The notes beneath the pieces were generated by a model. It did not search any database. It was given only the letters and a program-made list of their open reading frames with translations, and had not been told where the DNA came from. Positions 1 to 5,378 of a stretch of DNA of 5,519 bases are shown here, in pieces. The position numbers and the translations under genes were made by a program. This DNA is from Candidatus Sumerlaeota bacterium. GTDB taxonomy: Bacteria > Sumerlaeota > Sumerlaeia > MWCT01 > JAGHBZ01. The stretch's first letter is position 1, and every line of letters starts with the position of its first letter. Location: contig JAGHBZ010000139.1 of assembly GCA_021160705.1 (NCBI GenBank), positions 1 through 5,519 on the forward strand. Reading direction: 5' to 3'.

Positions 1-54
1 TCGTGGTTCTTACTCACACTTCACTAAAGTAGAGAAAACTTAGCCACGGAAGGG

Positions 55-113
55 CACGAAATAGAAAAAGATGAAATTAGCCACTGAACCACATGGATTG
101 ACACACAGAAGAA
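55..113. repeat. direct repeat copy 1 (diverged ~57-bp unit)
   Basis: This 59-base stretch, from 'cacgaa' to 'agaagaa', recurs in the same orientation at 235-290. The pair differs by two clear substitutions in the core, a 2-bp length difference in the CA run near the right end, and small changes in the A-rich left part. Copy 1 lies inside the spacer of the long inverted repeat. The core contains 'agccactgaacca', which does not occur in the coding part of the window. It looks like a dispersed intergenic repeat unit; no function can be assigned. Confidence 0.85.
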
Positions 114-143
114 AGCGGTCGGCGGTAAGCGGTCTGCGGTAAG
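113..143. repeat. 14-bp tandem repeat, 2.2 copies
   Basis: Two adjacent 14-mers, 113-126 and 127-140, read 'aagcggtcggcggt' and 'aagcggtctgcggt'. They differ at one base, and a partial third copy ('aag') follows at 141-143. The tract is GC-rich against its AT-rich surroundings and sits in the spacer between the arms of the inverted repeat. It is not a multiple of three per unit and lies in no credible ORF. Confidence 0.8.
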
Positions 144-150
144 TCTTTTT

Positions 151-180
151 CCGTGTGTTTCCGTGCCCTTCCGTGGCTAA
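151..180. repeat. 10-bp phased CCGTG modules
   Basis: Three consecutive 10-mers, 'ccgtgtgttt', 'ccgtgccctt' and 'ccgtggctaa', each begin with CCGTG, so the core recurs exactly every 10 bases. The last two form part of the right arm of the inverted repeat. The spacing matches about one helical turn. This is the same style of module as the runs at 211-240, 321-350 and 427-487. Confidence 0.8.
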
Positions 181-210
181 GTTTTCTCTACTTTAGTGAA
201 GTGTGAGTAA

Positions 211-240
211 GAACCACGAATGGACACGAAGAGACACGAA
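211..240. repeat. 10-bp phased CACGAA modules
   Basis: Three consecutive 10-mers, 'gaaccacgaa', 'tggacacgaa' and 'gagacacgaa', each end in CACGAA, the reverse complement of TTCGTG. They bridge the end of the right inverted-repeat arm and the start of direct repeat copy 2. The orientation is opposite to that of the modules at 151-180, which suggests that repeat units have been joined head to head here. Confidence 0.8.
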
Positions 241-290
241 ACAAAAAAGATGAAATCAGCCACTGAACCACACGGATTGACACAGAAGAA
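235..290. repeat. direct repeat copy 2 (diverged ~57-bp unit)
   Basis: This is the 56-base partner of 55-113 in the same orientation. It shares 'aaagatgaaat', then 'agccactgaaccaca', then 'ggattgacac', with substitutions at two core positions and a 2-bp shorter CA run. It follows directly after the phased CACGAA modules, just as copy 1 follows 'cacgga/cacgaa' modules at 45-60, so the repeated unit is composite (modules plus this core). Confidence 0.85.
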
Positions 291-320
291 GTGGGATACA
301 TCGTATAGGCATTATTAATC

Positions 321-487
321 CTTGTGATAATTCGCGCTCATTCGTGATTAAAAAATCATTTGCTATAGAATTACTTAGTCATCTTACCTGTGTGACAAAA
401 TCATTGTACGTAAGATTATCAAAAAATCTGTGTTTGGTTTGTGTAGTCTGTGAGTTATTTCTTCGTAATCTTCGTGTGCTTCGTGGT
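321..487. repeat. degenerate TTGTG/TTCGTG phased module clusters
   Basis: The rest of the left intergenic stretch (291-552) holds no convincing gene but has further clusters of short modules. At 321-350 three 10-mers start 'cttgtg', 'ttcgcg' and 'ttcgtg'. At 427-452 the cores TCTGTG, TTTGTG and TCTGTG recur at spacings of 11 and 9. At 462-485 the cores TTCGTA, TTCGTG and TTCGTG recur every 9 bases. All are on the same strand as the CCGTG modules at 151-180. The clusters look like decayed members of one family of intergenic repeat. No RNA gene or promoter pair is evident among them. Confidence 0.6.
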
Positions 488-501
488 AGTTAGAAAACAT
501 C

Positions 502-523
502 TTTCAATAAATTTCAATAAATT
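502..523. repeat. short AT-rich 10-bp tandem repeat
   Basis: The 10-mer 'tttcaataaa' occurs twice in direct succession (502-511 and 512-521) and is followed by 'tt' of a third copy. It lies about 30 bases downstream of the deacetylase stop codon. There is no GC-rich stem with a T-run here, so a classical intrinsic terminator for the minus-strand genes is not supported. Confidence 0.6.
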
Positions 524-552
524 GCCTCTGTACATCTTGCGTGTATGTTTAT

Positions 553-1731
553 TCAAAAGAACGCCCAGGCAGAGACCCGTGTTACCTCAACGGGTTCAAA
601 CCAGATACCGTCTGCAATCACGTAACCATCAGCATCATTGCTAAGAACAATGCTGGCAGGTTGTTCGGCGGAGAACTCAAATTCGCCCAGTAAGTTCCAT
701 TGACCGCCGTGTGAACGTTGGTCAACCTCAACGGTTGTAGTATTGCCGAGATGATGGATTTCATATTTTGCGTTGGACGCCCTATTTGAATGTTCAGTCC
801 ACCAGGCATACACCCTGTAGAACCCATCCTCAGGCAGGTATGCAGCCCATCTTACCTTGCTCGAGCCATCACCAGCCGGGGCAGTAAGATAATCCGTTCC
901 GTAGTACTGGGGCACCGAGGTTGACACTGACCACTCCCCTGCGTCAATAAAGAAGTTCGGGTCAGTATTATCAATTGTCCAGCCATCCCCTGGTGGTGCT
1001 GGGGGCAGGGTATTAAACCCGATTTTTTGTTTGAATTGTTCAATGGTATCCCCGCCAATGCCGGTCCGACGGAGCTCAAACAACGGGGTGGTTCGGTAAT
1101 TATAACCGTTAATTGTGGTAAAACCCATTAAATACCCCGCATTCTCACAAAACGTAATGATACGGTCGTCATAATTCCCATAAGGATACGCAATGGCGAT
1201 ACAGGTCTTGGAGCTCATATTAGTTTCTATATCGGTCTTGGAGCCAAAAATTTCGTCCCAGGCGTCGCTATCTGAAAGAGTGGTTAAATGCGGGTGGGTC
1301 CGGGTATGCGATTCGGTGAAGAACACGCCCGCATCCTCCATTTCCTGAATTTCGTCCCAGTCGCAGTGGTCACCATTGCCGGTAATCACTCCCACATAAT
1401 AGGTATGTGCAAAGTTAACAGCGCAAAACCCTCGCTGTTGCAGGATTGGATACGCTACATCATAGACCGGGATATAATTATCATCAAAGGTTATGAGTAT
1501 AGGACGCAGAGGTAGGGGCTCGGCATTGTTGTGCCATTGTAGAAATTGCTGGAGAGTAATAGTATGATACCCATTGTCTTTCAGGAAGTCCATCTGTGCG
1601 GAGAATGTCTCAGCACTAAATCCAAAGTTTGAGTGTGCGTGATAAAGGAGCGCCTTTATCTGCGCCTCCGATACACTCACACACATTATCCAGCATACTG
1701 CTATGACACAAAGAGATATTCGTTTTTTCAT
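553..1731 (-). CDS. secreted polysaccharide deacetylase (NodB/CE4 fold) with golvesin/Xly-type C-terminal domain
   Basis: This predicted exported enzyme of 392 residues probably removes acetyl groups from a polysaccharide; the substrate is unknown. Residues 1-23 form a signal peptide: MKKR, a hydrophobic stretch, and 'SVSEA' before the likely cut. The deacetylase domain (about 26-240) shows the NodB motifs. TFDD at 81-84 supplies the catalytic Asp and a metal Asp, SHTRTHPHL at 141-149 supplies metal ligands H142 and H146, and YPYG is at 182-185. The usual FDDG is FDDN here. A PPAPPGDG linker (243-250) leads to about 130 residues resembling the golvesin/Xly CBD-like domain, with IDNTDPNF, YLPEDGFYRVYAWW, GGQWNLLGEFEF and VLSNDADGYVIADGIWF. 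The latter is typical of secreted carbohydrate-active proteins and may bind glycan. I prefer this ATG because it puts the charged residues at the start of the signal peptide; an in-frame ATG at 1764 would add 11 residues. Neither start has a clear Shine-Dalgarno sequence. It is the last of three co-oriented genes. Confidence 0.9.
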   Translation of the reverse strand: MKKRISLCVIAVCWIMCVSVSEAQIKALLYHAHSNFGFSAETFSAQMDFLKDNGYHTITLQQFLQWHNNAEPLPLRPILITFDDNYIPVYDVAYPILQQRGFCAVNFAHTYYVGVITGNGDHCDWDEIQEMEDAGVFFTESHTRTHPHLTTLSDSDAWDEIFGSKTDIETNMSSKTCIAIAYPYGNYDDRIITFCENAGYLMGFTTINGYNYRTTPLFELRRTGIGGDTIEQFKQKIGFNTLPPAPPGDGWTIDNTDPNFFIDAGEWSVSTSVPQYYGTDYLTAPAGDGSSKVRWAAYLPEDGFYRVYAWWTEHSNRASNAKYEIHHLGNTTTVEVDQRSHGGQWNLLGEFEFSAEQPASIVLSNDADGYVIADGIWFEPVEVTRVSAWAFF

Positions 1732-1785
1732 TGTTGAGAGATATGATATATTTGTATTGTTCATAAACTATAGTTATTTTTTCTG

Positions 1786-1817
1786 GGACAGGAGACTATT
1801 GTCAAATAGTTGTGTCC
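1786..1817 (-). promoter_or_regulatory. interrupted hairpin with TTGACA box upstream of the deacetylase
   Basis: In the 146-bp gap between the radical SAM gene and the deacetylase, GGACA (1786-1790) pairs with TGTCC (1813-1817), and ACTATT (1795-1800) pairs with AATAGT (1805-1810) around a GTCA loop. That gives 11 base pairs with one internal loop. The minus strand reads TTGACA at 1805-1800, a perfect -35-like hexamer, but 17 bases further there is only an A-rich run and no good -10 box. The T-rich tract is on the wrong side for a terminator of the radical SAM gene. It may be a promoter or leader structure of the deacetylase, or chance. Confidence 0.25.
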
Positions 1818-1877
1818 TTGGCGATAATCTCCATAATCCTCAGTAAAAATTCGGTGTACAAAGATGGGGTCAGGGTT

Positions 1878-2969
1878 TTATGTAATAGTAGAAACTGTGG
1901 CTTCAAATTGTTCTTCTTTCAATTGCATTCGGCGGGCAAGGAGACACCCCTGACACACCGGTGGTAGAGCACCTCTTCGCCAGTAAGAAATAAACTCCTG
2001 AAATCGCTCACTTTTGATTATCTCGTCCAGTGAATTCTCCTTCACGTTCCCCATCACGCCGTTATCATCAGTGGCTCGTCGGTTCATATAAGGACGCACA
2101 TCCAGTACATTTAAGTAACAGCAAGATGATACGTTCCCCGCATAGTCAATGTATAACGCCCGTAGCGGTTGCGAACCGCAAGTACCATCAATAATCATCC
2201 GACGCGGATGTACCTCAAATCGAATACCGTATTTTTGCCCGCGTTGTGCAGATTCACGTAACGTCTCGTGGAATCGTTGTTCTGTTTCCTTATCTGGCGG
2301 GGGTACGTAGCCTGTATCAAACAGTGCTTCATTCAGTTCGTCTACAGTGTGACCGGTCTCTATATGTTTGCCGACAATTCGGTCAAATCCAATGCGTCCA
2401 GCCAGTTCAACAGCATCAGGAAGTTCAGCAAGATTTGATTTCATCATCAGGAACGCCCAGGTCAGCTGCGGTTTATGTTCTGATTTCTCAACCTGACGTT
2501 TCAGCTCGTGGAGGTTCTCAATGAGTCGGGTAAAATTCCCTTTCCCTCTGATTGACTCATAGGCTTCTTTATGCGCCGCATCAATAGACACAGCGATTTC
2601 TTTAATCTTTTTATCTGGCGCTAACAGGCGTTTAATAAGTTCGGGGGTCAATAATACTCCATTTGTAACAAAACTTACCAGACACCCTTTTTGATAAATT
2701 CTCCGAACCAACTCGTCAATACGAGGATGCATCAACGGCTCACCAAATCCACATAGATGCACAAATTTAAACCAATGAAGGTAGGGCTCAATCCGACTGA
2801 ACACTTCTTCTGTCATTATTGCGTCAGGTGCGGGATTGTTGCCGCGGGGACACATCTTGCAGGAAAGATTACAGGCATAACTTGGCTCAAGGGTCAAAAC
2901 ATACGGGTAAAACTTACGCCTGTGTGATTTCCTCTTTCGGCTAAATAATGTTTTCAAGTTATTTATCAT
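1878..2969 (-). CDS. radical SAM enzyme with C-terminal SPASM domain
   Basis: This cytoplasmic 363-residue iron-sulfur enzyme is predicted to cleave S-adenosylmethionine and start a radical modification of an unidentified substrate. CNLSCKMC gives the CxxxCxxC motif (C33, C37, C40) that binds the catalytic 4Fe-4S cluster. GFGEP at 74-78 corresponds to the SAM-binding GGEP motif, and VSFVTNG (98-104) and IAVSIDA (125-131) fit successive strands of the barrel. The C-terminal part carries a SPASM-type cysteine set for an auxiliary cluster: C264, C283/C284 followed by a GNVKENSLDEI segment, and the closing CQGC (C339, C342). SPASM proteins act on peptides, proteins, sugars or other small molecules, so the family does not settle the substrate. 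The N-terminus is strongly basic (RKRKSHRRKFY). The ATG is the first possible start, because an in-frame TAA lies two codons upstream. No Shine-Dalgarno sequence is visible. It lies 56 bp downstream of the glycosyltransferase, which suggests a glycan or envelope role. Confidence 0.92.
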   Translation of the reverse strand: MINNLKTLFSRKRKSHRRKFYPYVLTLEPSYACNLSCKMCPRGNNPAPDAIMTEEVFSRIEPYLHWFKFVHLCGFGEPLMHPRIDELVRRIYQKGCLVSFVTNGVLLTPELIKRLLAPDKKIKEIAVSIDAAHKEAYESIRGKGNFTRLIENLHELKRQVEKSEHKPQLTWAFLMMKSNLAELPDAVELAGRIGFDRIVGKHIETGHTVDELNEALFDTGYVPPPDKETEQRFHETLRESAQRGQKYGIRFEVHPRRMIIDGTCGSQPLRALYIDYAGNVSSCCYLNVLDVRPYMNRRATDDNGVMGNVKENSLDEIIKSERFQEFISYWRRGALPPVCQGCLLARRMQLKEEQFEATVSTIT

Positions 2970-3025
2970 TGAGGCTTAGTGTTGCTCTCACGGTTCTAAT
3001 TCTAATGAGACAATCAGTGATAGCT

Positions 3026-4441
3026 TCAAAATTTCTTAAATTTGTTTATGATTCTAAATAGCCGACTGCCTTCTATTCGTCGGAGTCGGGCTTCTAAATT
3101 ATCCACCCTTTCCTGAAGAGACTCCAGCTCCTTTCCCTGCTTAAGCATATTCTGTTGTGCTTTCATCAGCGTGTTCTGGAGTGTATCGTCGTCCCTGATG
3201 ATTATGTCAGGTGCACGTTTCGGGTTTTTTGCCCATCTGACCAACGGTGCAAGGAGTCGGTCATTGGTATATTCTGTCAATAAAAATTCCCGTGCCCGGA
3301 TTGCCCGCTCTTTATAGAGTTGCTTATTATGCGCTACATCCAGCAGGAGCTCGCCCAGGGCTCTCTCATCACCCACTGGAAAACTGGCTACCAGATTCTT
3401 TTCAGCAAGTAGGAGCGTGACTTCACTCATTGTAGTGGTGATGACTGGCAAACCCGCAATAATCCAATCGAACAACCTATTACGACATCCCAACAGTGCC
3501 TCGTACGAAAAAGAGTCTATATTGATAGCGACGTCTGATTCATAGTAATAACCCGGAAGTTCAGCCAGTTCAACCCAGTCGGCAAAATAAAACCGTTCTT
3601 TATAAGGTGAGTTTGCAACCATCTCTCTAAACCGCTCAAAGGTTCGTTCGTCGTGACCCCTGATTGCACCACCTGTGGACACATACCTTATGGTATCGTC
3701 CCTTGCCATTGCATACTCAAGCCCTTTAAATAAGGTATCCACATCTGTCCAGGTATTGTAGCCACCAGTCCAGAGCACAACGAAATCCTCCTCAGCCACT
3801 ACCCTGCCACGAATGACTTTTTTCTGGCTCTGGGGTCGGAGTTCCGTATGAGTGGGACCGGGTGGGAGGACATCCACCAGGTCGTGTCTGGCAGTGGTTT
3901 TATTTAACCTTCCGCAGACGCTCAATTGCCCAATCAGGGCGAATTTCTGTGCTTTACTGCACGTGGAGAAATGGTCGCCTGAAATTAACGCAGGTAACAT
4001 CAATTCCCATTGAGCGAGTAGACCTGCATCGCTCCCGTAAACGTATGCCTGGAGCTGGCGTTCAGCCATCGGGTCACCATTAAAGTCAAACCACTTAGGT
4101 AAATCTACCTCACTTAATGCTACCGCTGCGTTCATCAATTCAGTCGTGGCAATAATACCGTCAACCCTCTCTTTGCTGAGAATATCTCTAATCTGCCGGC
4201 TTGCCTTCTCCGGGTCTAATGAGAGTGTATACCACGTAATTGGGACTCCACCGATATGTTTACGTTCGCTTGAGACCTCCACATTTTCTTCACCAAATAG
4301 CGCTTCTGCAACAACGACCTCTATCTGCTCATTGCGTAACACCTGTATAAAGTTCCACAGCCGAAGTCCAGGTGCATATACCTTTCTTGCGGATTTCTCA
4401 AGTGGCGTTGGACCAATCCCTATGACCATCACCCGGCTCAT
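3026..4441 (-). CDS. GT-B fold (GT4-like) glycosyltransferase with C-terminal coiled coil
   Basis: This predicted cytoplasmic or membrane-associated glycosyltransferase of 471 residues would transfer a sugar from a nucleotide donor to a glycan or lipid acceptor. The N-terminal Rossmann half begins VMVIGIGPTP (4-13) and APGLRLWNF (23-31). The C-terminal donor half begins near FVVLWTGGYNTWTDVDTLFKGL (220-241). It continues with FADWVELAELPGYYYESDVAIN (286-307), the usual 'late-domain' strand and helix, and then EALLGCRNRLFDWIIAGLPVIT (314-335), equivalent to the E...G...E..A.G.PVI donor-binding region of GT4 enzymes. Residues about 418-457 are heptad-rich (LQNTLMKAQQNMLKQGKELE onwards) and predict a coiled coil. 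They end in GSRLFRIINKFKKF, a basic amphipathic tail seen at the end of many surface-polysaccharide glycosyltransferases. I chose the ATG; an in-frame GTG at 4462 would add seven residues. Neither start has a Shine-Dalgarno sequence. It is the first of three co-oriented genes. The donor and acceptor are unknown. Confidence 0.88.
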   Translation of the reverse strand: MSRVMVIGIGPTPLEKSARKVYAPGLRLWNFIQVLRNEQIEVVVAEALFGEENVEVSSERKHIGGVPITWYTLSLDPEKASRQIRDILSKERVDGIIATTELMNAAVALSEVDLPKWFDFNGDPMAERQLQAYVYGSDAGLLAQWELMLPALISGDHFSTCSKAQKFALIGQLSVCGRLNKTTARHDLVDVLPPGPTHTELRPQSQKKVIRGRVVAEEDFVVLWTGGYNTWTDVDTLFKGLEYAMARDDTIRYVSTGGAIRGHDERTFERFREMVANSPYKERFYFADWVELAELPGYYYESDVAINIDSFSYEALLGCRNRLFDWIIAGLPVITTTMSEVTLLLAEKNLVASFPVGDERALGELLLDVAHNKQLYKERAIRAREFLLTEYTNDRLLAPLVRWAKNPKRAPDIIIRDDDTLQNTLMKAQQNMLKQGKELESLQERVDNLEARLRRIEGSRLFRIINKFKKF

Positions 4442-4529
4442 AACAAAATTTATATCTTGCACAACTCTGTATGTAGTGTAAAGATATGTTTAAACATTTT
4501 TGACCCATAATGGATTAAAAGGATATACA
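4442..4529. promoter_or_regulatory. divergent intergenic region with 12-bp palindrome
   Basis: This 88-bp AT-rich gap separates the minus-strand glycosyltransferase from the plus-strand hydrolase, so it must hold at least one start of transcription if both are first genes. A perfect 12-bp palindrome, ATGTTTAAACAT, lies at 4486-4497, near the middle, where a regulator dimer could bind. The minus strand has a TATAAA close to the glycosyltransferase start, and the plus strand has TTGACC at 4500-4505. Neither has a well-placed partner hexamer, so I call no precise promoter. Confidence 0.35.
4517..4523 (+). promoter_or_regulatory. Shine-Dalgarno site of the PhnP-like hydrolase
   Basis: AAAAGGA ends six bases before the ATG at 4530 and fixes that codon as the start, instead of the in-frame TTG at 4500. 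It is the only clear ribosome binding site among the four genes. Confidence 0.7.
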
Positions 4530-5378
4530 ATGGCAGAGTTAATTTTTTTAGGCACAGGTTCAGCCTGGGGAGTCCCGGAGCTGGGTTGCAATTGTCCGGC
4601 TTGTTTTGAGGCACGACGCATTCCCAAATGGCAGCGCACACGCACTTCTTTTATTATTCGCTCCGGGTTGAATATCCTGATTGATGCTACGACTGATTTG
4701 CGTTCTCAACTACTCCGAGAACGTATCAGCAAGATAGATGCCGTGATAATTACCCACGCACATCCTGACCATTTTCTTGGTCTGGAGGAATTTCGTGCTC
4801 GAAACCGAAGTGAGCGTGCTTTTAGAAACGTGCCACTTTTTGTAGGGGAGGATGCCTGGCGTGTGAGGATTTCAGCCCTGTTCAGTTATCTGGTAGAAGG
4901 CGAAGATACCCCTCTGGAAATTAAGGAGTTTCTGTATTCAGATTCACACTTCAGTCTCGGAGAGTGGACAATACAAACGTTTCCCACTCGCCACTCACTT
5001 CCGGAAAAGATTGGCTCCACGTTTGGCTTTGTATTTACTAATGGTGAGAAGAAAATCGTCTATACTGCCGACTACTTTGAGATTATTGACCCGGACGATG
5101 AACTTCTGGGTGGTGCTGATATATTTATAACAGAGTCGACCTGGCTTTTGTCTCAGGGTGAAGAAAAGGAACAGGAGGCAGGACACATAAGTTTTGAGCG
5201 CTTATATCATCAATATCTGAGGCGTTTTCGTCCTCGTGATGTAGTTCTGGTGCATATCTCACCAGAGGAGGGTAAAACCTCACGCCAGTGGCTAAAAACC
5301 ATTCGCTCGATTACTAAACCCGACAAAGGTGCACCCAGAGTTCATCTTGCCTTTGATGGTTTTCGGATAAAAATTTAA
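4530..5378 (+). CDS. PhnP-like metallo-beta-lactamase-fold phosphodiesterase/hydrolase
   Basis: This 282-residue cytoplasmic metal-dependent hydrolase resembles PhnP, which opens phosphoribosyl 1,2-cyclic phosphate in phosphonate breakdown. It opens LGTGSAWGVPELGCNCPAC (7-25), closely like the start of PhnP, with C20, C22 and C25 of the structural zinc site. The active-site motif THAHPDH (75-81) gives H76, H78, D80 and H81. Further probable metal ligands are H155 (PTRHSL), D181 (YTADYF) and H242 (LVHIS), and the chain ends in a typical AFDGFRI strand. As I recall E. coli PhnP, a second His three residues after the H242 equivalent (HISH) is the fourth ligand of the structural zinc; here that position is Pro (HISP). 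The length is slightly above that of PhnP. No phn genes lie beside it, so the substrate may be another cyclic phosphate or phosphodiester. It is transcribed away from the glycan genes. The fold is certain; the substrate is not. Confidence 0.88.
   Translation: MAELIFLGTGSAWGVPELGCNCPACFEARRIPKWQRTRTSFIIRSGLNILIDATTDLRSQLLRERISKIDAVIITHAHPDHFLGLEEFRARNRSERAFRNVPLFVGEDAWRVRISALFSYLVEGEDTPLEIKEFLYSDSHFSLGEWTIQTFPTRHSLPEKIGSTFGFVFTNGEKKIVYTADYFEIIDPDDELLGGADIFITESTWLLSQGEEKEQEAGHISFERLYHQYLRRFRPRDVVLVHISPEEGKTSRQWLKTIRSITKPDKGAPRVHLAFDGFRIKI

Larger units (their letters stand above)
1..219. repeat. 58-bp perfect inverted repeat with 103-bp spacer
   Basis: Bases 1-58 are the exact reverse complement of 162-219. 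Extending to 60 bp (1-60 against 160-219) adds one match and one mismatch. The arms enclose a 103-bp spacer (59-161) that holds one copy of a direct repeat and a 14-bp tandem. As single-stranded DNA or RNA the block could form a very long hairpin. The arm touches the first base of the window, so its true left boundary is not visible. No transposase gene lies nearby, and target-site duplications cannot be tested. It could be a non-autonomous MITE-like element, a pair of inserted intergenic repeats in opposite orientation, or an inversion chimera from DNA amplification or assembly. The repeat is seen directly; its nature is unresolved. Confidence 0.9.

Noticed and set aside
1..300. CRISPR array
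   Set aside because: The repeats differ in orientation and spacing, modules are adjacent without unique spacers of even length, and no cas genes are present.
345..358. TGATT-AAAA-AATCA mini hairpin as a terminator
   Set aside because: The stem is only five AT-rich pairs and lies about 200 bases from the nearest stop codon, with no supporting T-run.
450..644. A 64-residue plus-strand ORF running from the repeat block into the deacetylase gene
   Set aside because: It is mostly a translation of TTCGTG modules and then antisense to the deacetylase C-terminus. It has no ribosome binding site or recognisable domain.
618..1079. Two minus-strand ORFs of 69 and 75 residues
   Set aside because: They lie entirely inside the deacetylase gene in another frame and have no domain. 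The deacetylase frame carries full family motifs, so no frameshift is needed.
4500..4530. TTGACC at 4500-4505 paired with TATACA at 4525-4530 as a sigma-70 promoter
   Set aside because: The -10 box would overlap the ATG of the hydrolase, so transcription would begin inside the gene.
4450..4641. A 63-residue minus-strand ORF across the divergent gap
   Set aside because: Half of it is antisense to the PhnP-like start, which encodes the conserved GTGSAWGVPELGCNCPAC motif. It has no support of its own.
4995..5186. A 63-residue minus-strand ORF inside the hydrolase gene
   Set aside because: It is antisense to conserved metal-ligand regions of the hydrolase and has no recognisable features.
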